A stretch of 64,000 bases of DNA, taken from the NCBI RefSeq assembly GCF_036014115.1, contig NZ_CP107913.1:496001-560000 (forward strand), given 5' to 3'. Source of the stretch: Streptomyces sp. NBC_00448. GTDB taxonomy: Bacteria; Actinomycetota; Actinomycetes; Streptomycetales; Streptomycetaceae. The position numbers were made by a program, and so were the translations under genes. Position 1 is the stretch's first letter; each line of letters begins with the position of its first letter. The notes below the pieces were generated by a model. The model was not told the DNA's origin. It made no database searches and worked only from the letters and a program-made list of their open reading frames with translations. Below, piece by piece: positions 51,006 through 62,400 of this stretch.

Positions 51006-51206
51006 CTACCAGCGGCGGCGCGGCGGGATCGGGTTGAGCTTGGCGGCAAGCGCCGAGAGGAAGGCCGGGAGCTTGTCGACCATGGCTTTGGGGACCGGGG
51101 TGGTCTGGACGGTGCCCCGCCTCATGTCCTGGACGACGAGGGCGTAGGTGCCGTCCTCCTCGACGAGTTCCGCGGCGAAGAGCAGCGTCCGCGTGGAGGT
51201 CTCCAT
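51006..51206 (-). CDS. 66-aa protein of unknown function, last gene of the NRPS operon
   Basis: ATG 51206 shares its A with the preceding stop (TGATG), so it is translationally coupled to the SRPBCC gene. The product reads ETSTRTLLFAAELVEEDGTY, then ALVVQDMRRGTVQTTPVPKA and MVDKLPAFLSALAAKLNPIP, ending PPRRRW: a short beta-rich part, then an amphipathic helix. Family unknown to me. The coupling makes it real and likely functionally tied to the upstream SRPBCC protein. Confidence 0.7.
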   Translation of the reverse strand: METSTRTLLFAAELVEEDGTYALVVQDMRRGTVQTTPVPKAMVDKLPAFLSALAAKLNPIPPRRRW

Positions 51207-51964
51207 CACCGCTCCCGCGCTTGGGTGTCGTTGAGCCAGGCGGTCCATGCCTTGGTCGCCTGCTGCTCGTCGGTGCCCTCGGCGAACAGGTGGTGGCCGA
51301 GCCAGGTCGGCACCTTCCAGGTACTGCCGTTGAAGAACCGGTACAGGGCGTCCGGGCCGCGCAGGCCGACGAAGTCGGCGCTGAGCCAGTCGACGACCAC
51401 CTCCACGGGGTCACCGTCCGAGCCGGGTGCGAGGAGGGTGAACCGGTCGCCGACGGCAGCGTCGTCGACGAGGCCGAGGCGTCGGCGCAGGGCGGCGAAG
51501 TCAGCCGGGTCGGCGGTGGGTTCGGGGTGCGCCGCCCGGACGTAGACGGCGGGGCGGCCCGCGAAGTGCCGGAGGTACTCGGCGAGTCCGTGCTGGTAGA
51601 AGTCGACGTGCTTCTCGGCCGCGTCCGACTTGGCTTCCCAGGCCCACGCCTCGTCGACGACGCCCGTGTGCACCCAGTGGATTCCCATCCGCAGGTGGCT
51701 CGTCCGGCCGGCGGCAGGCTCGATGTGGTAGCTGAGCGTGTTGGAGAACCCGCCGTCCTGGGTCGCCCGGAGGGCGAAGTGCCGTGGTGGCTCCCAGGCC
51801 AGGACGGTGGCGTCGCCCCGGGTGGCCTTCCCGCCGGCGCGCGGCTCGACCTCCATCGGGTAGAGCCAACCCAGGTTGCCGGCGCCGGTGGCCACCGCGT
51901 CCCAGACCTGCTCGGGCGTGGCGGGCAGGTCCTGCTCCCGGCGGACCTCGAACTCTCGGGCCAT
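51206..51964 (-). CDS. SRPBCC (AHSA1/START-like) domain protein
   Basis: A 252-aa protein. AREFEVRREQDLPATPEQVW and DAVATGAGNLGWLYPMEVEP are the opening of the Aha1/polyketide-cyclase-like family. TVLAWEPPRHFALRAT and TSHLRMGIHWVHTGVV follow, then a second half with VVDWLSADFVGLRGPDALYR and FFNGSTWKVPTWLGHHLFAE, which looks like a second similar fold. The family binds hydrophobic ligands and some members act as cyclases or aromatases. In this operon it might bind or shape the peptide product, but many such proteins are unrelated to biosynthesis. It lies 31 bp after the P450 and overlaps the next gene by 1 bp. Confidence 0.85.
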   Translation of the reverse strand: MAREFEVRREQDLPATPEQVWDAVATGAGNLGWLYPMEVEPRAGGKATRGDATVLAWEPPRHFALRATQDGGFSNTLSYHIEPAAGRTSHLRMGIHWVHTGVVDEAWAWEAKSDAAEKHVDFYQHGLAEYLRHFAGRPAVYVRAAHPEPTADPADFAALRRRLGLVDDAAVGDRFTLLAPGSDGDPVEVVVDWLSADFVGLRGPDALYRFFNGSTWKVPTWLGHHLFAEGTDEQQATKAWTAWLNDTQARER

Positions 51965-51995
51965 GGTCGGTACTGCTCCTTCGTGTCGTTCACGG

Positions 51996-53240
51996 TCAGA
52001 AGGCGAGCGGGAGGTTGCTCAGCCGCCGTTGCAGCGGGTTGAGCCGCCATTCCAGCGCTGCCCCGTCGCTCAGCCGCAGCTCGGGCAGCCGGCGCACCAG
52101 CGTGCCGACGGCCACCTCCGCCTGGAGCTTGGCCAGCGGGCCGCCCAGGCAGAAGTGCGGGCCGTGGCCGAAGCTCAGGTGCCGGTTGCCCGGGCGGGTC
52201 AGGTCGAGCCGGTCGGGGTGCTCGAAGCGCTCGGGATCACGGTTGGTCGCGCCGAGGAACAGGTAGACCAACTCGCCCTCCCGCAGCCTCCGTCCGCCGA
52301 TCTCCAGATCCTCCGCGACGACCCTGACGACCGCCTGGGTCACCGTGTCGTAGCGGGCCAGTTCCTCGACGGCGCCGCGGATCAGGCCCGGGTCCGCGCG
52401 CAGCAGGGCCAGCTGGTCCGGGTGGCGCAGCAGGGCCAGCACGCCGTTGCCGATCAGGTGGGTGGTGGTCTCGTCGCCGGCGGTGATGAGGATGAAGCAG
52501 GTGGCCAGCAGTTCCGAGTCGGTGAGCCGGTCGTCCTGCGTCTGCGTGGCGACCAAGGCACTGATCAGGTCGTCGCCCGGTTCACGCCGGCGCTGCCGGA
52601 TGAGCCCGGTCAGGTAGTCCTCGTACTGTTCGATCGCCGCCTCGGACTTGTCGATGTCCTCGCTGAGCCGGCCGAAGCGGCGGAACCAGCTCTTGACCTG
52701 CGGACGGTCCTCGTCGGGGATGCCGAAGAGCTCGCAGACGACCGACATCGGCAGCCGAGAGGCGACCGCCTCGATCAGGTCCATGGTCGGCCCGGCCGCG
52801 ACCGCCTCGTCGACGAGCCGGTCGACGATCCGCTGGACACCGTCGCGCAGGGCCTCGACGCGCCGGGCGGTGAACGCCTTGTTGGCCAGTTTGCGCAGCC
52901 GGGCGTGGTCCGGCGGGTCGGTGTTGGTCATCACCCGGCCGAGTCGCTCGGTGAGCCGGCTGAGGGCCTTGAGGTCGCCGCCGAGCGCGCTGTAGGCACG
53001 GGTCATCCGGTCCCGGTCGTTGGACAGCCGCAGGTCGCCCAGCGCCGCCTCGACGTCGGCGTACCGGGTGAGGTACCAGATGCCCTGCGTGCTGCGGTGG
53101 ACCGGGTCCTCGCGCCGCATGCGGGCGTAGAACGGGTAGGGGTCCCGGCGCGCCTCGGGGGTGAGCAGAGCCGCGGCGAAGTCGTCCGGCCGGGCGGGGG
53201 CCGCTACGCGGGCCCCGCCCGGTGTCTCGGTGGAGGTCAT
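51996..53240 (-). CDS. Cytochrome P450 (CYP105/CYP107-like actinomycete type)
   Basis: A 414-aa soluble P450 of standard length. The I-helix oxygen-binding motif is AGDETTTH near residue 255, the E-x-x-R pair is in VEELARYD near 293, and the heme ligand loop is FGHGPHFCLGGPLAKLQAEV near 360 with the cysteine in place. PFYARMRREDPVHRST and VMTNTDPPDHARLRKLANKA are typical of bacterial soluble P450s. It sits 10 bp behind the MbtH gene in the NRPS operon, so it most likely hydroxylates, epoxidises or cross-links the peptide or a carrier-bound amino acid. The aromatic residues predicted for modules 1 and 2 make a phenol-coupling or beta-hydroxylation role worth considering. Electron partners are not encoded nearby. 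Confidence 0.93.
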   Translation of the reverse strand: MTSTETPGGARVAAPARPDDFAAALLTPEARRDPYPFYARMRREDPVHRSTQGIWYLTRYADVEAALGDLRLSNDRDRMTRAYSALGGDLKALSRLTERLGRVMTNTDPPDHARLRKLANKAFTARRVEALRDGVQRIVDRLVDEAVAAGPTMDLIEAVASRLPMSVVCELFGIPDEDRPQVKSWFRRFGRLSEDIDKSEAAIEQYEDYLTGLIRQRRREPGDDLISALVATQTQDDRLTDSELLATCFILITAGDETTTHLIGNGVLALLRHPDQLALLRADPGLIRGAVEELARYDTVTQAVVRVVAEDLEIGGRRLREGELVYLFLGATNRDPERFEHPDRLDLTRPGNRHLSFGHGPHFCLGGPLAKLQAEVAVGTLVRRLPELRLSDGAALEWRLNPLQRRLSNLPLAF

Positions 53241-53250
53241 GTCGGCCGCG

Positions 53251-53466
53251 CTACCGCTGGGCGTCCATGGCGTCGGCGAGGCTCTTGGGACGCATGTCGG
53301 TCCAGGCCCGCTCGACGTGCTCCAGGCAGGCGGCGTGGGTGTCGGGTCCGTGGGCGACGGTCCAGCCGGCCGGGACGTCCGCGAACTGCGGCCAGAGCGA
53401 GTGCTGGTTCTCGTCGTTGACGAGGACGAGGAAGGTGCCGTCCTGGTCGTCGAAGGGGTTGGTCAC
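53251..53466 (-). CDS. MbtH-like protein
   Basis: A 71-aa chaperone of NRPS adenylation domains. It has the full family signature: [33 protein letters not shown], and W-T-D-M-R-P in [16 protein letters not shown]. MbtH proteins bind the A-domain and are needed for activity or solubility of many actinobacterial NRPSs, often those activating Tyr- or Glu-like residues. The ATG is 3 bp after the NRPS stop and the P450 begins 10 bp later, so it belongs to the same transcript. Confidence 0.97.
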   Translation of the reverse strand: MTNPFDDQDGTFLVLVNDENQHSLWPQFADVPAGWTVAHGPDTHAACLEHVERAWTDMRPKSLADAMDAQR

Positions 53467-53469
53467 GGG

Positions 53470-56400
53470 TCAGTCCTCCTGGTGGGAAAGGGTGGTGTCA
53501 CGGGCGTCACCGGTGGTGTCGGCGATCCTGGCGGCCAGGATCGGGCCGATCTGGGCCAGCGAGCCCGCTTTGGTCATCTGGTCGTGCCGGGTGGTGATCT
53601 CGTGCGATTCGATCCGGCCCGCGATGTACGGGCGCCAGACCTCGGGCCCGGCGTCGTCGTCGCCCCGGTCGATGGTGGAGTTGAACAGCAGCAGGTCTCC
53701 GTCGTACCGGCCGGGGACGAAGTCGACCGCCAGCTTCGCGTTGTTGATCATGATCTGGACGATCACCTCGACCTGCCGCTCGTTCAGGCCGGCCAGCGCG
53801 CTGCCCCGCCGGTTCAGTACCTCGGCGACCTCGGCGTAGGTGATCTCCCGGTCGCCCAGTTCGTCCGGGTCCACGTCGAGCACACCGACGAGGACGTCCC
53901 GCACGCTGGGCACCGGCTCGTCCTCGAACCGCACGTCCTTCACCGGGTAGGCGTCGAGGATCGCCAGCAGCGCGGTCCGCTCGCCGCGCGCCTGCAGTTC
54001 GCAGGACAGCGCGTGGGCAATCAGCCCGCCGGCGGACCAGCCGAGCAGCAGGTACGGGCCCTCCGGCTGGATCTTCTGGACCTGGTCGGCGTAGTCGGCC
54101 GCCATCTCCTCGTAGGACCTCGGCAGCGGTTCGGGCCGGCCGAGGCCGCGCGCCTGGAGAGCGTAGACCGGGTGCTGCGGGCCGAGGTGGTTCAGCAGCC
54201 CGCTGTACGACCAGCTGATCCCGCCGCCGGGGTGGACGCAGAACAGCGGTGTGGCCGTCCCGGTCGAACGCAGTGGCAGCAGGACGTCCAGCGCGTCGGC
54301 CGGATCGTTCATGGCCAGGCGCTCGGTGAGCCCGGCCACGGTCGGCGCCTCGAACAGCATGCGCAGCCCCAGCTCCAGCCCGAGGGTCTCGCGGACCCGG
54401 GAGGCCAGCCGGGCGGCCAGCAGCGAGTGCCCGCCCAGGTCGAAGAAGCCGTCGTCGATGCTCACCTGCTCCCGGCCCAGGACCTCGGCGAACAGGCCGC
54501 ACAGCAGCTGTTCCTGCGGCGTCCGGGGGCCGCGTCCGGCGTCCCGTGCCCCGTAGTCGGGGGCCGGCAGGGCGGCCCGGTCGAGCTTGCCGTTGGCGGT
54601 CAGCGGCAGCGCGTCCACGGTGACGAACGCCGCCGGCACCATGTAGTCGGGCAGTTCGCGCCGCAGCCGGCCGGCCAGCTCGGCCGTCTCGGGTGCGCCC
54701 TCGGGCGCGGGCACCAGGTAGGCGACCAGCCGTTTGTCCCCCGGCCGGTCCTCACGGGCGACCACGGCCGCCTGGGCGACGCCCGGGCAGCCGGCCAGGA
54801 CCGCCTCGATCTCTCCGGGCTCGATCCGCAGACCGCGCAGCTTGACCTGGTGGTCGACGCGTCCGGCGAACTCCAGCGTCCCGTCGGGGAGCCACCAGGC
54901 AAGGTCGCCGGTGCGGTACATCCGGCTCCCGGCCGGCCCGTACGGGTCGGCGGTGAAGCGCTCCGCCGTCAGGCCGGGTCGGCCGAAGTAGCCGCGCGCC
55001 ACGCCCGTCCCCGCGAGGTACAGCTCGCCGACCATGCCCGTCGGCACCGGCCGCAGCCGGTCGTCGAGCACGTAGGCGCGCATGTTCGCCATCGGCGCGC
55101 CGATCGGCACGCTCGAGGCGTTCTCGGGGAGCCCGTGCACCGGATGGCAGGCGGCCAGGGTGGTGGCCTCGGTGGGCCCGTAGCCGTTGACCACCTCGAT
55201 GCCGGGGCACGCCGCGAGCACCCGTGCGGCGGCGGCCGGGGAGACCACGTCGCCGCCGGTCCACACCTCGCGTACCCCGGCGAGCAGGTCCGGTCGCTCC
55301 TCGGCGACCAGCCGGAACAGTCCGGCGGTCAGCCACAGTCCGGTCACCCCGTGGGTGGTGATCGTGTGCTGCAGGAGGTCGAGGTCGAGTTGCTCGGGCG
55401 GTGCGACCACGACCCGGCCGCCGTTGAGCAGCGGCACCCACAGCTCGTAGGTCGAGAGGTCGAAGGCCGTCGGGGAGTGCATCAGCACCCGCTCGTGTCC
55501 GCCGCCGCGCCACTCGGGGGTCAGCGCGAGACCCACCACGTCCCGGTGGGTGACGGCCACGCCCTTCGGCCGTCCGGTCGAGCCGGAGGTGTACATGATG
55601 TACGCCAACTGCTGCGGCTCGCAGCGGACTTCGACGTCGGACGGGTCGTCGGCCGCGGACTGCGCCAGTGCGGCGAGCACCTCCGGGGTGAGCACCAGGG
55701 CGGCTCCGCTCTCCCGCATGATCAGGTCGATCCGGGAGGAGGGGAAGCGCGAGTCCAGCGGCAGGTAGGCGCCGCCCGCCTTGATGACCGCCAGGATCGC
55801 CACGACCAGCTCGGCCGAGCGGTCCATCATGACCGCGACCGGCGTCTCCGGCCGTACGCCCTGGCGGATCAGCGCCGTCGCCAGGCGGTCGGCCCGCAGG
55901 TCGAGTTCCGCGTAGGTCAGTTCGGTGCCGCCCGCCACGACCGCGACCGCGTCCGGGGTGGCCCGCACCTGGCGGCCGAACAGCTCCGGCACCGAGGCCG
56001 ACGGCAGCTCCGCGGCCGTGTCGTTGAACCCGTGCAGCAGCCGGTGGCGTTCCGCGTCCGACATGAGGTCGATCAGACCGATCGGCCGGTCCGGGTCGGC
56101 GGCCGCCGCGCGCAGCAGGCGGGCCCAGCGCTCGAAGAGCAGTTCCACGGTGGGCGCGTCGAAGAGGTCGGTGGCGTACTCCACCGCGCCGACCAGACCG
56201 CCGGCGCTGCCGTCCGGGCGGAACTGCTCGGCGAGGCTGAACGTCAGGTCGACCCGCGCGGTCCCGGTGGGCGCCTCCAGGTGGCCGGTCTCCAGCCCCG
56301 GCAGCGCGAACTCGCCGAGCGGGGCGTTCTGCAGGGCCAGCATGATCTGGAAGAGCGGGTGGTGGGCCAGTGAGCGCACCGGGTTGGCGATCTCGACCAG

Positions 56401-59400
56401 GTACTCGAACGGCACGTCCTGGTGGTCGTAGGCGGCCAGTGCCTTGTGCCGGACCCGGCCGAGCAGTTCGGCGAAGCCGGGATCGCCGCCGGTGTCGGTG
56501 CGCAGCACCAGGGTGTTGACGAAGAAGCCGACGAGGTCGTCGAGCGCCTGGTCGGTTCGGCCGGCGATGGGGCTGCCGATCGGGATGTCCGTACCGGCGC
56601 CGAGCCGGGTGAGCAGCGCGGCGAGTCCGGCCTGCAGCACCATGAACATGCTGGCGCCGCGTGCGGTGGCCAGCTCCCGCAGCGCCTGGTGCAGTTCGGG
56701 GTCCAGCCGGACCACGACCCGCTCGCCGCGCTGGGAGGCGACCGCCGGACGGGGCCGGTCGGCGGGCAGCTGGACCTGCTGCGGGATGCCCGCCAGCTCC
56801 TCCTTCCAGTAGGCCAGTTGCCGGGCGAAGAGGCTGTCCGGGTCGGCGGCGTCGCCGAGCAGGTCGCGCTGCCAGCCGGCGTAGTCGGCGTACTGCACCG
56901 GCAGCGGGGACCACTGCGGCTGCTCGCCCCGGCAGCGCGCCGCGTAGGCCGCGGCGAGGTCGGCGGACAGCGGTCCCATCGACCAGCCGTCGGCGGCGAT
57001 GTGGTGCACCACGACCAGCAGCACGTGCCGGTCGGGGGCGAGCGCGAACAGCTCGGCCCGGATCGGCGGCTGCTCGGCCAGGTCGAAGCCGCGCCGGGCC
57101 GCGTCCGCGAGCTGCCCGGCCAGCCGGCTCTCGTCGAGCTCGACCACCGGCAGCGCCGGTTGCGCCTGCGCGGTGTCCAGCACGACCTGGTACGGGACGC
57201 CGCCCGTCTCGCGGAAGACCGTCCGCAGGCTCTCGTGCCGGGCGACCACGTCCGCGAGTGCGGCGTGCAGGGCCGACCGGTCGAGGTCGCCGGTCAGGCT
57301 CAGCGCGAGCGGCATGTTGTAGGTGGCGCTCGGACCGTCCATCCGGTGCAGGAACCACAGGCGGCGCTGGGCGAAGGACAGCTCCACGTGCTCCGGGCGC
57401 AGCCGGGCGATCAGCGCGGGCCGCGCCCTTCCGGAACCGTCCAGGCGGGCCGCCAGTCCCGCCACCGTCGGGGTTTCGAACAGGGTGCGGACCTCCAGTT
57501 CCGCGCCGAGGGTCGCCCGGACCCGGGAGGCCAGGCGCGTCGCCAGCAGCGAGTGACCGCCGAGGTCGAAGAAGCTGTCCTCGACCCCGACCTGCGCCAG
57601 CCCGAGCACCTCGGCGAACAGCTCGGCGAGGAGTTGCTCCTGCGGGGTGCGCGGAGCCCGCCCGCCTGCGGCCCGGCCGAGGTCGGGGGCGGGCAGTGCG
57701 CGGCGGTCGAGCTTGCCGCTGGCGGTCAGCGGCAGCATGTCCAGTGCCACGAACGCCGACGGGACCAGGTAGTCGGGCAGCCGCCCGCGCAGCCAGTCGC
57801 GGAGTTCGCCGAGGAGGGCTCCGGTGCCGCGGCCGCCGATGGGGCGGTTGGTCAGCGAGGACAACGCCCGGCCGGTGGCCCCGGCCGACCGGTACGGCTC
57901 GACCGGGGAGCCGTGGAGCGTCCGCGGGTCGGCGAGGACCACGTCCACCGCGTCGTCCGCGGTGGCCGACCAGGTGACGGCCACCACGCGGCCGAACTCC
58001 CGCCCGAGGGCGTGGAAGTCCTCCGGGTCGGGGAGGTCGCTCTCTTCCGGGGCGTGCAACCGCTCCAGCAATTGCGCGAGCGGCTCGTTCCCGTCCTGCA
58101 CCGCGCGGGCCAGGGCTGCCTCCCGTACCACGCGCCGGTTCGGGACCCCGGTGATCCGCACCACCTCGGCGGGCGGCTGGGCGAGCAGCTCGCGCAGACC
58201 GGCCGGCCCGGTGACCTGCCGCCCCCACGCCAGCTCGACGGACCGGCTCGGGGGCTGCGGGGCGACCGGCGGTTTGTGCAGCGTCACCTCGTAGCGGTAG
58301 CGGGTCAGTTCGTTGTGGTGGTGGCCCCGCTTGACCTCCACGGTCACCGCGCCGATGTCCGTGCCGTGCTCGCGCAGGACGGTGAAGAAGTCCGGATCGA
58401 CGAGGAGTTCCTTCTCCACCCTGACGGCCTGCTCCACCGCGCGGCGCACGGCCGCGCCGTCGGCGCCGTCGCCGACCCGGTGCAGTTGGACGGCAGTGGC
58501 CAGCGGGCGCAGCAGCCGCAGGTTGCGGACGTCGCCGATGAAGAGTGCGCCGCCAGGGGCGAGCAGGCGCATCAGCTTCGCGATCACGTCCGCGAGGTAG
58601 TCGGCGGAAGGGAAGTACTGCACCACCGAGTTGATCACGATGGTGTCGAACTCCCCGGTCGGCAGTCCGTCGGTGTCGTGCGCCGGACGGGTCTGCAGCA
58701 CCACGCGTCCGGCCAGCCGCTCCTCCCCCGCCACCTGGGCGGCCAGGGCGTCGATCGCGGTGGCGGAGAAGTCGGTCGCCCAGTAGCTGTCGCACTGGGG
58801 TGCGATCTGCGAGAGCAGCAGGCCGGCGCCGACGCCGACCTCCAGTACCCGGCGCGGACGCAGGGCCAGGATGCGGGCCACGGTGGCGTCCCGCCACTCC
58901 CGCATCTGCTCCACGGGAATCGGGCTGGCGTCGTAACTGCTGTTCCAGCCGACGAAGTTGTCTCCGAAGGCCGCTTCGCCGGGGGCGATGGGCAGGGCGT
59001 CGTAGATGTCCTGCCACTCCTCCACGTGGTCCGCTTCCAGCCCGCTGTCCCGGGGCGTGTCCTGGCGCGGGACGACGTAGCCGACGAGCCGGTGGTCCTG
59101 GGCGAGGACGGCGGCCTGGGCGACGGCGGGGTGCTCGGCCAGGGCCGCCTCGACCTCGCCGGGCTCGACGCGGAAGCCGCGGACCTTCACCTGCTGGTCG
59201 GCTCGGCCGACGTACTGCAGTTGACCGTCGCCCAGCCGTCGTACCAGGTCGCCGGTGCGGTACATCCTCCCTCCCTGCCCGCTATCGGGCAGGAGGGGCC
59301 CATCGGACCCGAACGGACAGGCGACGAACCTGCTCGCGGTCAGGTCCGGCCGGTTCAGGTAGCCGCGGGCCAGGCCCGCGCCCGCGACGTACAGTTCCCC

Positions 59401-62400
59401 CGTCACGCCCTGCGGCACCGGCTGCAACCGGTCGTCCAGGACGTACACCCGGGTGTTGGCGATCGGTCGCCCGATCGGCGGCACGCCGGACCCCGGCGAG
59501 AGCGGGTCGCTCATGGTCGCGCACACCGTGGTCTCGGTCGGGCCGTACGCGTTGATCATCCGGCGCCCGGGCGCCCAGCGCTCCACCAGCTCCGGCGGGC
59601 ACGCCTCACCCGCCACCACCAGCGTCGACACGGTCACCGCGCCGTCCGGCAGGGCGGCGAGTACGGACGGGGGGACCGTCACGTGGGTGATGTCGAGGCG
59701 CGGGTCGGTCAGCGCGGCGAGCGGATCGGCCGCGGGGGGCAGCACCAGCGTGGCGCCGCGCAGCAGGGCGGTGCAGATCTCCGACACCGAGGCGTCGAAG
59801 CTGGGCGAGGCGAACTGGAGCACCCTGCTGTCGGGTTCGACCGCGAAGCGCTCGATCTGTCCGGCGACCAGGCTCGCCACGCCGGCGTGGCTCACGACGA
59901 CGCCCTTGGGGCGGCCGGTCGAGCCCGAGGTGTAGATCACGTAGGCCGGGTGCCGGACATCGAGCACGACCCGCGGATCGGTGTCCGGCAGACCGGAGGA
60001 CTCCACCACCATGGCGACGTCGTCGACCACCACCGCCGGACGGGCATCCTCCACCATGAACGCGATCCGCGACCGCGGATACGACGGGTCCACCGGCAGG
60101 TACGCAGCTCCGGCCTTCAGCACACCCAGAACCGCCACCACCGACTCCACCGACCGCGGCAGAGCCACCGCCACCACCTGCTCCGGACCCACACCCCGAG
60201 CGATCAGCGCATGCGCGAAACGGTTCGCCCGCACATCGAGCTGACGATACGTCAACTCCGTCCCACCACAGACGAGCGCCACCGCGTCCGGCACCGCCGC
60301 CACCCGCGCCGCGAAGGCCTGCGGCACCGGGACGGCGCCCACGTCCGTGGTGGTCGCGTTGTCCCGCTCCAGCAGCCGGTGCCTCTCGTCGGCGTCGAGG
60401 ATGTCGATCCCGCCGATCGGCCGCTCCGGGTCGGCGGTGACGGCCTTCAGCAGGAGCGTCCAGCGCCGGACCAGGGCGGCGATCGTCGAGCGGTCGAACA
60501 GGTCCGTGGCGTACTCGACCGTTCCGGCGATTCCGGCCGGGCTCCCGTCCGGACCGAACTGTTCGGCCATGCTCACGCCGAGGTCGAACTTGGCGGTTCC
60601 GGTCGCGACCGCGTAGGTGGCGACATCGAGGCCCGGCAGCGAGAACCGTCCCATCGGCGCGTTCTGCACAGCAAGGATGGTCTGGAACAGCGGGTGGTGG
60701 GACAGCGAGCGGGACGGGTTCAGCGCCTCCACCAGGTGCTCGAACGGCACGTCCTGGTGCGCGTACGCCGACAGGGCCGTCTCCCGTACCCGGCCCAGCA
60801 ACTCGGCGAAACCCGGATCACCACTCGTGTCCGTGCGCAACACCAGAGTATTGACGAAGAACCCCACCAGATCGTCCAGCGCCTCGTCCGTACGCCCCGC
60901 GATCGGACTCCCGATCGCGATGTCCGTACCCGCACCCAACCGCGTGTACAAAGCCGCCAACGCCGCCTGCAGCACCATGAACAGACTCGTCCCGGTACTC
61001 CGCGCCAACTCCACCAGAGCCACGTGCAGTTCCCGGTCGAGCTCCAGGCCGACATGGTCCCCGTGCCGGCCGGCGACAGCCGGGCGGGGCCGGTCGGCGG
61101 GCAGCTGGAGCAGCTCCGGCAGGTCGGACAACTGGCGCTTCCAGTAGTCGAGCTGCTCGGCGAACCGGCTCCGCGGGTCGGCGGCGTCACCGAGCAGCTC
61201 GCGCTGCCACAGGGTGTAGTCGGCGTACTGCACCGGCAGGGCCGGCCTGTTCGCCGTCCGGCCCTCGCAGCGGGCCGCGTACGCCTCGGCCAGGTCGCGG
61301 GCCAGCGGGCCGGTGGACCAGCCGTCAGCGGCGATGTGGTGCATGACCAGCAGCAGCACGTGCTCGTCCGGCGCGACCGCGAACAGCTCGGCCCGCAGCG
61401 GCGGTTCCGTCGCCAGGTCGAACGGCTGCCGGGCGGTTCCGGCCAGCCGCTGCGGCAGTTCGTCCCGCGTCACCTCGGTCGGCCGGGCCCGGAGGCGGAC
61501 CGCGGCCGGGTCCAGCACGCGCTGGCAGGGAACGCCGGCGATCTCCGGGAACACCGTCCGCAGGCTCTCGTGCCGGTCCACCACGTCGGCCAGCGCCTGG
61601 TCCAGCGCGGTCCGGTCGAGGTCGCCGGACAGCCGCAGCGCCAGCGGGATGTGGTAGGTCGCGGCGGCGGCGTCCATGCTGTGCAGGAACCAGAGCCGGC
61701 GCTGGGCGAACGACAGCGGAACCGCCTGGGGCCGCTCGTACGCGGTCAGCGCCGGACGGGCGCGGCCGGCTTCGGCCAGCGCCTCGGCCAGGCCGGCCAC
61801 GGTGGGCGCTTGGAAGAGTGCGCGCAGGCCGACCTCCACGCCGAGCACCGAGCGCACCCTGGCGGCCAGCCGGGTGGCGAGCAGGGAGTGGCCTCCCAGG
61901 CCGAAGAAGTCGTCGTCGACCGAGACCCGCGGCACGTCGAGCACCTCGGCGAACAGCTCGGCGAGGATCTGCTCCTGCGGCGTGCGCGGCGCCCGACCGC
62001 TGCCCGCGGGAACGGCTTCGGGGGCGGGCAGCGCCGCCCGGTCCAGCTTCCCGTTCGGCGTCAACGGCAGCGCGTCCAGCACCATGAAGACGGCCGGCAC
62101 CAGGTAGTCCGGCAGTCGCTCGCGCAGGTGCGCCGCCAGTTGCGCGGGACGGACGGCCTGGTCGGGGCGGGTCGCCACATAGCCGACGAGCCGGTCGTCC
62201 CTGGCCGCGACGGCGGCCTGCGCGACGGCGGGGTGCTCGGCCAGGGCCGCCTCGACCTCGCCGAGTTCGACGCGGAAGCCGCGGACCTTCACCTGCTGGT
62301 CGGCTCGGCCGACGTACTCCAGCTCCCCGTCGGCGCGCCTCCGCACCAGGTCGCCGGTGCGGTACATCCGCGTGCCGGCGAGGCCGTACGGGTCGGCGAC

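Noticed and set aside
53161..56373. A 1,070-codon open frame on the plus strand
   Set aside because: It lies antisense to the P450, MbtH and NRPS genes, whose motifs are intact; long antisense frames are expected at this GC content.
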